A stretch of DNA of 34,091 nucleotides, taken from Leptospiraceae bacterium. GTDB lineage: Bacteria > Spirochaetota > Leptospiria > Leptospirales > Leptospiraceae. The notes under the pieces were generated by a model, which ran no database searches, was not told where the DNA came from, and saw only the letters and a list, made by a program, of their open reading frames with translations. The translations under genes and the position numbers were made by a program. Where the stretch lies: positions 1 to 34,091 of the forward strand of contig CANGZW010000033.1 of the NCBI GenBank assembly GCA_947458405.1, written 5' to 3'. This document shows, one piece after another, positions 15,477-24,968 of the stretch (the first letter of the stretch is position 1; every line of letters starts with the position of its first letter).

Positions 15477-16316
15477 TTATTTAAAGAAATGAGAATTTTC
15501 TTTAGCCCAAGTAGAAAATGGAATTCCTTTAGTGTTAGTGAGTTTTTTAACATTTTCTGAAACATTAATTATTTTAGGCTTAGATTCCAATAACTCTAAA
15601 ATAGAGTCAACTATAATTGAAGGTAAATTTTTTGACATAGACTTAATCGTTTCATCCTTAGAAAGTTGTATTACTTCAATATTTTTTCCAATTTCTTTGG
15701 ATAGAATACTGATCTGATCTCTCGGAGTTATAAGCTCAGGCCCTGTTAAAAGATAGGATTTTCCTATATGATTATCATTCCCAAGTGCAATTGATGCACA
15801 TAATGCAATATCTTCTGGATGTATTATTGCATGTGCTAAATCTGGATACGGTAAAAAAGCTTTATTTTGAAGTTTGATAGAATCCATCCATTGAAATGCT
15901 GTTGTCATAAACCCTGAAGGTCTGAGAAATGTGTATGGAATATTATTTTTTATGAGTAAAGACTCTCCTTCTATATGATGTTTTGCAATAAAATTATTTT
16001 TACTTAACCAATCAATTTCAACTGAGTAAGAAGATAGGAGTACAACATGTTTAATTTTATTTACAGCAAGAGCAGAAGAAAATATAGATCCATGATCATT
16101 AGACATTAGTAAAAAAGCCTTATCTATATTATTTAAAGCCTTCTCTACATCATCTTTCTTTAAAATATCCCCTGATATAATTTCTACATTTTTAGGGAAA
16201 TCTACCAATTCTGGATTTCGACAAAAAGCTCTAACGGTATGACCATCAAGTAATAATTGATGAATCAAGTATTTTCCTACGTTTCCTGTTGCACCTGTAA
16301 CTAGTATTTTTGACAA
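15477..16316 (-). CDS. NmrA-like NAD(P)-binding reductase
   Basis: This 279-residue atypical short-chain dehydrogenase of the NmrA/QOR2 type begins MSKILVTGATGNVGKYLIHQ. The GATGNVG dinucleotide loop is complete, and RAFCRN after the second strand suits NADP. LLSSYSVE and TFLRPSGFMTTA are family landmarks, and the usual catalytic YxxxK is absent, as in this subgroup. Members act as quinone or aldehyde reductases or as redox sensors; which applies here is unknown. The start is TTG at 16316 with AAGGG seven bases upstream. It is the first gene of the presumed operon with the SulP-CA fusion and AspT-like transporter. Confidence 0.85.
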   Translation of the reverse strand: MSKILVTGATGNVGKYLIHQLLLDGHTVRAFCRNPELVDFPKNVEIISGDILKKDDVEKALNNIDKAFLLMSNDHGSIFSSALAVNKIKHVVLLSSYSVEIDWLSKNNFIAKHHIEGESLLIKNNIPYTFLRPSGFMTTAFQWMDSIKLQNKAFLPYPDLAHAIIHPEDIALCASIALGNDNHIGKSYLLTGPELITPRDQISILSKEIGKNIEVIQLSKDETIKSMSKNLPSIIVDSILELLESKPKIINVSENVKKLTNTKGIPFSTWAKENSHFFK

Positions 16317-16492
16317 AATAGTACCCTTTTAATTTAGTTTCATAATTATATGATTGATTTTTTTAATTTTTATGTAATTTTGTAAATCGCATTTTAAAAT
16401 ATATTAATTAATTATAATATTAAAAAATTTCGTTGGGATAATTCATAATAAAAATAACTGTTAAGTAAATAATCTGAAAACTAAAAGTAAGA

Positions 16493-17020
16493 CTATTTTT
16501 CTTTTATCCAGATAAAACCTCTGAATTCTCCTAATTTAAAGCCAGTAGCTTTATCATTTGGATAAATTTCTTTTATTTTTTGAGATACATCACTTGAAAT
16601 ATTTTCTCCATGACATACTAGACATGTTGGTTGAATATACAGTGGCTCTATATATACTTTCTTTTTAGTTTCAAGTAAATGAACTATAAAATCTTTATTT
16701 TCTTTTTGAGTTTTTCCTTGAAATTCTTTTAAATAAGATTCCATAAAACTATTTGGAATATTAGATTCATTTCTTATTTTATGGGAGGTTCTACCAAACT
16801 CAAAATTATTTATTCTATCACCTGCAGAATTTTTACTAATAAACTTAATATTTGTATTACAATATGATATTGCACTTACAGGGCCATCTATTGAGATCTT
16901 ATCAGTTAAATTCTTAATTAATGATAATTTTAAATCATCGGACAAAGACTTTGCTTCTGAGACAAAATTCTCAGAATAAATTGATGATGTAAGAAATAAA
17001 AAATAAATTAGTATCTGCAT
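16493..17020 (-). CDS. Exported DUF3365 (Tll0287-like) haem-domain protein
   Basis: This 175-residue protein has a signal peptide (residues 1-16, ending SIYS) and a whole DUF3365 domain. The landmarks are FGRTSHKIRNESNIPN near 75-90 and a single haem-binding CLVCH (Cys133, Cys136, His137), followed by GFKLGEFRGFIWIKE. In other bacteria this domain often forms the periplasmic sensor part of histidine kinases or stands alone as a c-type haem protein. The ATG has AAAGGTGA at a good distance. It lies downstream of a histidine kinase on the same strand, with a broken frame between, so a redox or gas-sensing link is possible but inferred. Confidence 0.85.
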   Translation of the reverse strand: MQILIYFLFLTSSIYSENFVSEAKSLSDDLKLSLIKNLTDKISIDGPVSAISYCNTNIKFISKNSAGDRINNFEFGRTSHKIRNESNIPNSFMESYLKEFQGKTQKENKDFIVHLLETKKKVYIEPLYIQPTCLVCHGENISSDVSQKIKEIYPNDKATGFKLGEFRGFIWIKEK

Positions 17021-17045
17021 AATTAGTCACCTTTGATATTTCAAA

Positions 17046-17431
17046 TTATAATTTATTAGATATAATTTGAAATATTTCTCCTTTTTTAGTTTCTATATCC
17101 ATAGATTCTATTTCAAAATAAATTTTATCTTTATTTGTTATTTCGTCTTTATAAGTTTCCTTATATTCTTTTACAGGTTCATTAATCAAAGGATACAAAT
17201 GTAATAGATTGGTATTTGTCAATAGTACTGAAGGTTCAGATAATTCATACTTTTTAATATGTAGTCCAGAAGAAGTAATATTGTCATTCGATTTCCATTC
17301 ACAAATCCAAAGTTCAGTCTCATTTTTACTAATAAATTGATATCCACCAGATTCGTTTATTAGAATAATTCTTAATTCTAACTCAATACAATAAAAACGA
17401 GTTCTGCTATGAACACAAACTAGTCTTTCAT
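17046..17431 (-). pseudogene. Start-less open frame of 128 codons between a kinase and a haem protein
   Basis: Minus-strand codons from 17429 to the TAA at 17046-17048 encode 127 residues of normal protein character, beginning ERLVCVHSRTRFYCIELELR. They pass through YQFISKNETELWICEWKSND and end near KKGEIFQIISNKL. A stop lies just upstream in frame and there is no usable start codon. An ATG at 17431 is in another frame (ATG AAA GAC TAG), next to a run of seven A. Deletion of one base, or loss of the true 5' end, would explain this. I do not recognise the family. Its end is 25 bases before the DUF3365 gene start, so the genes were probably co-transcribed. Confidence 0.5.
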
Positions 17432-17504
17432 TTTTTTATATATAATTCTATAAGTATCACATAAAAGTAAATTAAGAGATAGTGTATTACTTATAGAAAA
17501 ATAT

Positions 17505-19886
17505 TTAAATTTCAGGTAAGGATATTTTAAATTGTGTAAAGCCAGGTCGACTTTTTAAATTTATAAATCCTCTATGTTTCTCTATAATTTGTTTACAGAT
17601 ATTCAAACCCAATCCAGAGCCTTCTCCCGGTTTCTTTGTAGTAAAAAAGGGATCATAAATTTTAGATTGTAGTTCAATTGGAATACCCGGACCTGAATCA
17701 GTTATATAAATATTTATATAGTTTATTGAATCAATTTTTTCTTTTTCAATATTAATCGAAAGAACCCCTATACCGGACATAGCTTGTATTGCATTGAAAA
17801 TAATATTAATCCATAGCTGTTTTATATCATCAGGATAGCAATAAATTTCAATATTCTCAGAATATTCTTTTTTAACTTGGATTCCCTGTTTAAGATAATT
17901 ATTATAAATTGTTAAGATATTATCAATACTTTCAGAGATATTTAGCATTTTTTTGCCTATTCCTGATTCTTTTGGTGAATAAGAACGTAGAGCATAAATT
18001 ATTTTAGAAGTTTTATCAACTGCATTTAATATATTTTTTGTACTATTTGAAATAGATTTTGCATCAATAAGAAGTTTAATAATTTCCTTTGACCTTTCAT
18101 TTTTCCATAGTTTATCATATTTTGGATTATAGCTTGTAAAATTCATTAATACTAATAAATCAGCAATTTCATCATTCATTTTGATATCAAAATTTAAAAT
18201 CTCATCAGCTAACTTTTTCTTAATAGTTCTTGCTTCTTTTGAATTAAACTTATCTTCTAAAGCATTACTCTCATTTAAAAATTCATTTAATAAACTAATT
18301 GTTTCACTATCCAAATGTTGAAAGATATTTGATGATGAATGTATCATATCCATAAATGAAAAATCTATATTTTCAGTGGAAGATTTTATTGCACCAATAG
18401 GAGTATTGATTTCATGAGCAACATTTGCTACCAATTGTCCCAGAGCTGCCATTTTTTCTGATTCTATTAAATGGTATTGCGTTGATTTTAATTCTTGAAG
18501 GGTATCTTCTACTTTTATTTTCCTATCTAAAGAATACCTTTTTTCTATTTCTAAATCGGTTGATTTTTCATAAACCTGATTCTCTAATTCTTCAGATATT
18601 TGCTCTAATTGATAATAAGTGTTAGTAAATCGATTTGATAGAACAAACGCTTGAATTAGTATAAAAAGAAAAAATCCAAAACAACTTAAGTACCCTGTAT
18701 TAATGAAATTTAGATTGTATAGTATATCATTTAGAATAAAGGCATAAAAGACGGATAAGGCTATTAATAGTTTAAGTGCATCCTCTCTTTTTTTTATAGT
18801 AGCTCTTATTAAGTTAATGAATGAATAAACTCCTACTAATATTGTAATTATCATAATCCATAATAAGGTATGAGAAAAAATACTCGTGGGAGTTAGTAAT
18901 ACGATTAATGAAAAAATCAAGTAAGTTGAAAAAATACATAAGGCAACAATTTTATTAAATTCTTTACGAAATATTTCATAAAGAAAAGTAAATAAAAACG
19001 GTGATCCAATATAAAATGTAGAGTATTCAATTTTGATTCCTATTGACCAGTTTACATCAGGAAATAATGAATAAAAAAATCTTTCTCCTGTCATTAGGCT
19101 TCGTACACTCATAAACAGACAAAAAGTTGCAAAAAAGAGAGATGGGTTATCTCTTTTTCTATTTATAGAAATCCCCACATAGTAGACTCCCATAATTAAC
19201 AGGCTTCCAAAGAGGAATAAATCTATTGAGAGACTTTTCTCTCTATTCAATCGAATTAAGGATTTTTCTGCCAAATATATTGATGTAAATAATCCACCTG
19301 TATTATTATGAAAGTTCGCGATGTGAAAAAATAGATGTATTTCGTTACCGCTACACGTAATATCTGCTACTAGTGGTACCATTTTGGGAGAGGTGGAAGA
19401 CTCATCAATACCTGGGTTTCCATTTCTCCCAATTAAATCATTGTTGCAATACAACTTGTATGATGTACCAATTAGATTCACCTTTAATGAAAGTTTTTCA
19501 TCTGGAAGATTAATGATTTTTAGATGGTATGTACCATAACCATAGCCACCTAGTTCTGTATTATTAATTTTATAAGTATTCCAGACACTGGGGACATTGA
19601 TTTTATGATTCTTGAAGGGCTCTTTTTGAATACGTTGAATGATCTCGTCTTGGGTTAAAAATTCCTTCCAAAAAAAATCCCATTCTCCATCTAATTGAAA
19701 TTCTTCATTTAGGAAAATAAATGGATTATTATTGGATTTTAAATCTAATACCCCTTCCTGTATCTTAGGAAGTAAGTTCTTTTGATTTTTACACCCAGGG
19801 AATATAATTAAAAAAGACAAACTTAAAACAATTATTCTGATTAAAGTTTCGAATGTTTTTAAATTTAAATATTTAAGTTTAATCAT
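17505..19886 (-). CDS. 7TM-DISM sensor histidine kinase, lipoprotein-type N-terminus (kinase 1)
   Basis: Using the ATG at 19886, the protein has 793 residues; a TTG at 19937 would add 17. The leader ends in a lipobox (LSFLIIFPGC). A periplasmic beta-sandwich follows (GVLDL, LDGEWDFFW, YGTYHLKI), then seven helices (about 220-430), a coiled coil and the kinase core. The phosphorylated histidine is His491 (EKMAALGQLVANVAHEINTP). The ATP-binding domain has the N box (LWINIIFNAIQAM), DSGPGIP, PFFTTKK and GEGSGLGL. Between the His helix and the second DHp helix (TSKIIYALRSY, about 626-636) lies an extra segment of about 105 residues containing SKEARTIKKKL. There is no response regulator next to it. 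It follows the TPR-peptidase gene by 65 bases. Confidence 0.92.
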   Translation of the reverse strand: MIKLKYLNLKTFETLIRIIVLSLSFLIIFPGCKNQKNLLPKIQEGVLDLKSNNNPFIFLNEEFQLDGEWDFFWKEFLTQDEIIQRIQKEPFKNHKINVPSVWNTYKINNTELGGYGYGTYHLKIINLPDEKLSLKVNLIGTSYKLYCNNDLIGRNGNPGIDESSTSPKMVPLVADITCSGNEIHLFFHIANFHNNTGGLFTSIYLAEKSLIRLNREKSLSIDLFLFGSLLIMGVYYVGISINRKRDNPSLFFATFCLFMSVRSLMTGERFFYSLFPDVNWSIGIKIEYSTFYIGSPFLFTFLYEIFRKEFNKIVALCIFSTYLIFSLIVLLTPTSIFSHTLLWIMIITILVGVYSFINLIRATIKKREDALKLLIALSVFYAFILNDILYNLNFINTGYLSCFGFFLFILIQAFVLSNRFTNTYYQLEQISEELENQVYEKSTDLEIEKRYSLDRKIKVEDTLQELKSTQYHLIESEKMAALGQLVANVAHEINTPIGAIKSSTENIDFSFMDMIHSSSNIFQHLDSETISLLNEFLNESNALEDKFNSKEARTIKKKLADEILNFDIKMNDEIADLLVLMNFTSYNPKYDKLWKNERSKEIIKLLIDAKSISNSTKNILNAVDKTSKIIYALRSYSPKESGIGKKMLNISESIDNILTIYNNYLKQGIQVKKEYSENIEIYCYPDDIKQLWINIIFNAIQAMSGIGVLSINIEKEKIDSINYINIYITDSGPGIPIELQSKIYDPFFTTKKPGEGSGLGLNICKQIIEKHRGFINLKSRPGFTQFKISLPEI

Positions 19887-19951
19887 TGTTAAGTAAAGAA
19901 AAATACCTTTTATTCTATTATTTATATATAAAATCAAGTGTAAATATTAAT

Positions 19952-22027
19952 TTATTTTGAATATTTTTTTAAGTAAAATATAGTATAATTATCTTTAAAT
20001 CCCTCATCCACCCCGATTTTAATTAATTTTCCTGCAGATTGGGTGTCTCCTTTGTGTTCTCCGAGAATAAAACCTTTCCAAAAATAACATTGAGCTTTCA
20101 CGCTAGGATTTTGGGACTTATCTTTTGAGTCTAATCCTAATTCAAAAATATCCAAGGCATCATCATACCTTCCAACTTCATACAAAGCCCTACCATATTG
20201 GACTATGTGATTTACTTTTTCATTCGGAAATCTTTCAAAAAATTTATTATAACTTTCTATCGCACCCTTGTAGTCTTTTAAATCCCCTTGTTGAATTTTT
20301 ATTATCATTCTAAAAACCCATGATTCAGGTGTTATTTTGGATAGAGTTGTAAAATATTGTAGTGCTAGATCAAAGTTTTTAGATCCAATTTCTGTATCAC
20401 CCATATATCTCAAGGCATGCTTATTGTAAGGATTTAATACAAATGCTTTCTTGAAAAGTGGATCAGCTTTCTCTTTATTGCCTTGTTCCCAATAAAGAGT
20501 GTATGCCTGTAATGCAAGTTCATGAGACTTTTTTAAATTATCTTCGCTAATTTTCGATATTATGGATTTGTTATATTCATAATCTTCTCTCTTAAAGTAA
20601 TCTGGAAAACGATACAACCATCCTAAATTATTCCAATCGGGTTGCCCTTCTTTTAAGATTCTATCATTCAAAATTTTTGGTAGTGAATTTTGAAATTGCC
20701 ATCTAAAATAATTTAATTGACCATCACCTTTCCACTCAGGAAAGCTTTTTCTATTATGATTATCAAATCCATGCGTTGGTGTAATACCTGTAAGAGATTC
20801 AATATTATGAAAAAATTCATGCGAAGTACTAATTGCTAAACTTTCGTCACTCCAATTAGTTGGAAATGACATATAACCTCTGTTTTGACTGTACATTTGG
20901 TAATTTATATATGGATAAGAGAATCCTCCTCCATTTGCTGTCGTTGATATTCCTATCCCATTCCAATAAATGGCGAAAGTATCATATTTATTTCTATTTT
21001 GAAAAAATTGATCTGCTATTGGTGGATAAATAGTTTCAAAAACGGGTTCTCTTGTATCCAAACCTCCAAAAGAACTAACTTTAATGTCATATAACGTACT
21101 ATCAATAAATTTATTATCAAAACTAATACTGTATTTCCCTTCACTCATGGATTCAACAAATTCTTTTAATACTTTTTGATAAAGTAGCGCTATTTTAATC
21201 TCATCATCTGTAATACTGGATTTGCCCTGGAGAGTCACACCATTTAATGCTTTAAACTTAACGTCAGTATTTTTGATGAATAAAGAAAGAATTTTATTTT
21301 CATAGATGGGCTTAATATTCCCAATTCTAATTCTCTCTTCAATTATTTCCCTTTGTGTAGGAATTTCTAATTTATTAAACCAATTTGAAATTATTGAATT
21401 TCTAGTTGAATAGTCCTCTGATTGTTTATAGAATAAGATAGCATCACTATATTTTTTATTTGCAATTGAAATATGTGCTAAATTTATATATGAGCTAACG
21501 ATAGAATCGCATAGAAAATAATGATTGGGCTCAATATTCAAATCTAATCCTTTTTTGGAGACATCAATTGACTCTTCAAATCTTCTAGATTTTTTTAGAA
21601 GTGTTGATAAATAACCATAAGAATCAATTTTTTCCTTAGGGTTGTTAGATTTATCTATAGCCATCTGCATAAATTCTTCGGCTGTATCAAAATCATTTAT
21701 CATCATTAGGGAGTATCCATACTCTCTCAATGTCCATGGTTTCGTGTCACCGCCTTGCTTTAAGGCTCTTTCAAAGTGTGGAATAGCTTGCTTAAAATCT
21801 TTTAATCTCCATGCATAAGTATAACCTATTTTAGTTGCAAAGTAACCATACAATGAATTGAGTTTTTCTGCCTTTTCTAGTTCTAAGATAGCCTGACTGA
21901 AATTATTTTCTAATAATAGAGCATCCGCTTTTTTATTATAGAAAAAAGCATCGTTATTTTCTTGAGTTTTTATTGGTAAAGTGAGAGTTATAAAAAAAAG
22001 AATATAAAGATATTTTTTTAAATGCAT
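19952..22027 (-). CDS. Exported TPR protein with a central HExxH metallopeptidase-like domain
   Basis: This 691-residue protein has a signal peptide (YLYILFFITLTLPIKT). N-terminal TPR repeats cover about residues 28-210 (NNFSQAILELEKAEKLN, KQAIPHFERALKQG). A central domain follows at about 240-460, and more TPR repeats at about 500-680 (GAIESYNKFFERFPNEK). The central domain has HEFFH at 403-407 and a possible third ligand Glu431 (FPEW), as in zincin metallopeptidases. The region before it, YDTFAIYWNGIGISTTANGG, is unlike any family I can name. It is the first gene of a minus-strand unit with kinase 1. Its position suggests a periplasmic partner of the kinase, but no interaction is shown. Confidence 0.7.
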   Translation of the reverse strand: MHLKKYLYILFFITLTLPIKTQENNDAFFYNKKADALLLENNFSQAILELEKAEKLNSLYGYFATKIGYTYAWRLKDFKQAIPHFERALKQGGDTKPWTLREYGYSLMMINDFDTAEEFMQMAIDKSNNPKEKIDSYGYLSTLLKKSRRFEESIDVSKKGLDLNIEPNHYFLCDSIVSSYINLAHISIANKKYSDAILFYKQSEDYSTRNSIISNWFNKLEIPTQREIIEERIRIGNIKPIYENKILSLFIKNTDVKFKALNGVTLQGKSSITDDEIKIALLYQKVLKEFVESMSEGKYSISFDNKFIDSTLYDIKVSSFGGLDTREPVFETIYPPIADQFFQNRNKYDTFAIYWNGIGISTTANGGGFSYPYINYQMYSQNRGYMSFPTNWSDESLAISTSHEFFHNIESLTGITPTHGFDNHNRKSFPEWKGDGQLNYFRWQFQNSLPKILNDRILKEGQPDWNNLGWLYRFPDYFKREDYEYNKSIISKISEDNLKKSHELALQAYTLYWEQGNKEKADPLFKKAFVLNPYNKHALRYMGDTEIGSKNFDLALQYFTTLSKITPESWVFRMIIKIQQGDLKDYKGAIESYNKFFERFPNEKVNHIVQYGRALYEVGRYDDALDIFELGLDSKDKSQNPSVKAQCYFWKGFILGEHKGDTQSAGKLIKIGVDEGFKDNYTIFYLKKYSK

Positions 22028-22272
22028 TGTTCTGCCTATTGTAAAACACTTTCGTTTAATATCTCTATATAATTTTTGTTTTAAAAATAAGTAAATGAGG
22101 AATTAATAACAAAAAAATATATAAGAAATCAACTCTCAAATAAAAAAAAATAGAATAAAAAATGAAAGGGATAAGTTTGAGTATAAACAAATGAGTAGTG
22201 TAATTAATTATTTTCAGTGTTAAATTCATTTTCTGATTGTCTATTATCTGTCGATAAAAATAATAAAAAATC

Positions 22273-24579
22273 ATGAAATTATTGAAAAAAATTATCAAAA
22301 ACTCAATATATTGTTTAATTTTTTCAATTTTCACTTTTTGCAATCAAATAGAAAAAAATTTAATACAGAATGGAGTTTTGGATCTTTCTAATAGGGATCC
22401 CGAATCATTAAATATTGAGCTTTCGGGAGATTGGGACTTTTATTGGGGGAAGTTTCTAGTTACTCCCACCGAAGAGGATACAAAACAAAAAATTAAAGTC
22501 CCACAAAATTGGCGTTCAAGTAATTTAACAAATCCTAACTCTGCTTTGGGACAGGGGACATATCATTTAAAAATAATTTTGCCTGATAAATCCAAAGATA
22601 TTTACTTAAGAATAAAAGCTCCCAAATATTCTTATAACCTCTATATTAATAATGAGAAAATGATTGTATCTGGAAATCCTTCCGATTCCATAGAAGACTT
22701 CAAGTTTTCTTTTAAAACTTTCTTAATAGCACTGCCTCCTGAAAAGCAAATTGATTTAACATTTCAAGTATCCAATCAAATTAATAGTCGTTCTGGCGGA
22801 ATTATTAAAAATATATATTTGGGAAATAGAGAATATATATTTTCAAATTGGTTTTCAAATATTTATATAATATTACTTTTTATAGGAATTCAGATATTTA
22901 TTTTTGTATTTCAATTTTCAATATATATATTAAATCCAAAAAAAGAAAAATCATCTTTATTCTTTTCTATATCTTCTTTTTTTCTAGCAATTTGGGCATT
23001 ATTTTTCGATGAGAGCTTAGTGAATTTAATTATACCAAATATGGATGATTTATATTCTATAAAAATATATTTTATATCATATATATCTTTTGTATTACTA
23101 TATTTATACTATTTTTATTATTTATATCCAGAAGAATTTTCAATGTATGTAAATAAACTTTTTCTATATTTATATTTTGTAGTTTTATTTCTTATATTAA
23201 TAGATTTTAACTCTTCATATATATATTATGTAAATTTAGTTACTATAATCTATTCTCTTCTTGCATTGATTTTTGTATCTTACTATTGTAAAAATATTTA
23301 TATTCGAAAGCCGGAAGGCTGGAATTTATTTTTAGGAAGTTTTATACCTTTGTTTATATTGGCCTTATTTGATATTGTATTTGTTATATTTGAATTAGGA
23401 GATATTTCAATATCCATTTTTGGATTATTGTTATTTAGCTTAATTCATATTATATTAGTTAATGTAAAAATTAATAAAAATATTCTATGGGCAGAAATCA
23501 AGACAGAAGTATTACAAACAAAAGTAGAATTAAATTCTATTGAATTAAAATATCAAAAAGATTCTGCCGAGCAATCTCAAAAAGAGTTACAAGCAACTTT
23601 AGTTCAATTGATTCAAGCGGAAAAGATGGCAACTCTAGGAACATTAGTTGCAGGTGTAGCACATGAAATAAATACTCCATTGAGTGCTATAAAAGCAGGG
23701 GCTGAAAATATAAATGAAGTTATAGAGGAGTTACAATTAAATCTTAATCCTGATCAGAATAAATTTAATGATTCAGACTGGAAGGTAATTTCAAATGTAC
23801 TAAATGATTGTGGTAAGGATAATAAATCGCTTTCCACCAAAGAATTTCGCTCAATTAAGAAAAAACTTATTCAACAACTTGATGAAATAAATATTACTAG
23901 TTCAAATGAATATGCTGAAATTTTTATTTTTCTAGGATTATATGAAAATATTGAAAATTATTTATTTATCTTTGAGAATAAAAACTATCCTGTAATATTA
24001 AAATTTATCTCTTCAATGTATGGAATTAAGAATAAATCAAGAGTAATACAAACTTCTAGTAATCGTGTAACTAAAATAGTAAAATCATTAAAAACATTTA
24101 CCCATTTTGATCATTCTGATAAAAAGTCTCTTGCTGATATAAAAGAAGGAATGGAGACAGTTTTAACCATTTATCACAATTCAATAAAGCATGGAATTGA
24201 GATTATTAAAAATTATGATGAGATACCAATGATATATTGTTACGCTGATGAATTAAATCAAGTATGGACTAATTTAATTCATAACTCAATTCAAGCTATG
24301 AATGGTGTTGGTATAATAATTATAGATATAAAATTGATTGAGAATAACTACCTTTTAGTATCAATAGAAGATAATGGACCGGGAATACCATCTCATGTTA
24401 AAGATAAGATTTTTGAACCATTTTTTACAACCAAACCTAGAGGTGAAGGAAGTGGTTTGGGGTTACATATTATTAAGAAAATATTAGAAAAACACAATGC
24501 AGAAATTCAGCTTGAAACAGAACCGGGAAAAACGAAATTTTCAATTAAAATCCCAATTATTAAAGAGGAAATATTATGA
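22273..24579 (+). CDS. 7TM-DISM sensor histidine kinase (kinase 2), paralogue of kinase 1
   Basis: This 768-residue kinase has the same layout as kinase 1. The lipoprotein-like leader ends IFSIFTFC. The periplasmic domain has GVLDL, LSGDWDFYW and LGQGTYHLKI. Seven helices (about 195-400), a coiled coil and the kinase core follow. The phosphorylated histidine is His464 (VAGVAHEINTP). The ATPase motifs are VWTNLIHNSIQAM, DNGPGIP, PFFTTKP and GEGSGLGL. The DHp insertion is present here too (about 478-590), with STKEFRSIKKKL. Its end overlaps the response regulator start (ATGA, 24576-24579), so the two are translated together. It is divergent from the TPR-peptidase gene over a 245-base gap. The membrane part is extremely AT-rich. 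Confidence 0.93.
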   Translation: MKLLKKIIKNSIYCLIFSIFTFCNQIEKNLIQNGVLDLSNRDPESLNIELSGDWDFYWGKFLVTPTEEDTKQKIKVPQNWRSSNLTNPNSALGQGTYHLKIILPDKSKDIYLRIKAPKYSYNLYINNEKMIVSGNPSDSIEDFKFSFKTFLIALPPEKQIDLTFQVSNQINSRSGGIIKNIYLGNREYIFSNWFSNIYIILLFIGIQIFIFVFQFSIYILNPKKEKSSLFFSISSFFLAIWALFFDESLVNLIIPNMDDLYSIKIYFISYISFVLLYLYYFYYLYPEEFSMYVNKLFLYLYFVVLFLILIDFNSSYIYYVNLVTIIYSLLALIFVSYYCKNIYIRKPEGWNLFLGSFIPLFILALFDIVFVIFELGDISISIFGLLLFSLIHIILVNVKINKNILWAEIKTEVLQTKVELNSIELKYQKDSAEQSQKELQATLVQLIQAEKMATLGTLVAGVAHEINTPLSAIKAGAENINEVIEELQLNLNPDQNKFNDSDWKVISNVLNDCGKDNKSLSTKEFRSIKKKLIQQLDEINITSSNEYAEIFIFLGLYENIENYLFIFENKNYPVILKFISSMYGIKNKSRVIQTSSNRVTKIVKSLKTFTHFDHSDKKSLADIKEGMETVLTIYHNSIKHGIEIIKNYDEIPMIYCYADELNQVWTNLIHNSIQAMNGVGIIIIDIKLIENNYLLVSIEDNGPGIPSHVKDKIFEPFFTTKPRGEGSGLGLHIIKKILEKHNAEIQLETEPGKTKFSIKIPIIKEEIL

Positions 24580-24968
24580 GTAAACTAGCAATTTTATGTA
24601 TAGATGATGAAAAGATAGTATTGGATAGTCTAAGAGATCAACTTAAAAATAATTTTAAAGATTCCGTAATATTAGAATTTGCTGAAAGTGCTAGTGAAGG
24701 AATAGAAATTTTAAATGAATTTAAGGAAGATGGAATTCTAGTGAAGGTGATTATATCCGATTGGAATATGCCTGGTATGACAGGAGACGAGTTCTTCCTA
24801 AACATTGCAGCAGATTTTCCTGATTCAAAAAAGATTCTTCTTTCTGGTGAGCCAGATCCGAACGTAATACATAAAGCTAAATCCAAAGAATTTATATCAA
24901 TTCTAATACAAAAACCTTGGGATTCAAAATTTTTAATTGGAGTAGTGAAAGATTATTTAAGTGAATAA
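24576..24968 (+). CDS. Single-domain response regulator (CheY-like)
   Basis: This 130-residue receiver domain has no output domain. The acidic pocket is Asp10-Asp11 (CIDDEK), the phosphorylated residue is Asp62 (IISDWNMPGMTG), the switch residue is Ser90 (LLSGEPD), and the conserved lysine is Lys113 (QKPWD). All key residues are present. The QKPWD ending and WNMPGMTGDEF put it in the subgroup usually paired with such kinases. The start overlaps the kinase 2 stop. With no DNA-binding or enzyme domain it must act through a protein partner or as a phosphate shuttle; it could also serve kinase 1, which lacks its own regulator. Confidence 0.92.
   Translation: MSKLAILCIDDEKIVLDSLRDQLKNNFKDSVILEFAESASEGIEILNEFKEDGILVKVIISDWNMPGMTGDEFFLNIAADFPDSKKILLSGEPDPNVIHKAKSKEFISILIQKPWDSKFLIGVVKDYLSE

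Noticed and set aside
22065-22343. Minus-strand open frame between the divergent arms of the kinase island
   Set aside because: It is a low-complexity F/I/Y/L-rich frame overlapping the start of kinase 2 in antisense, with no ribosome site. The stretch is better read as the divergent promoter region.
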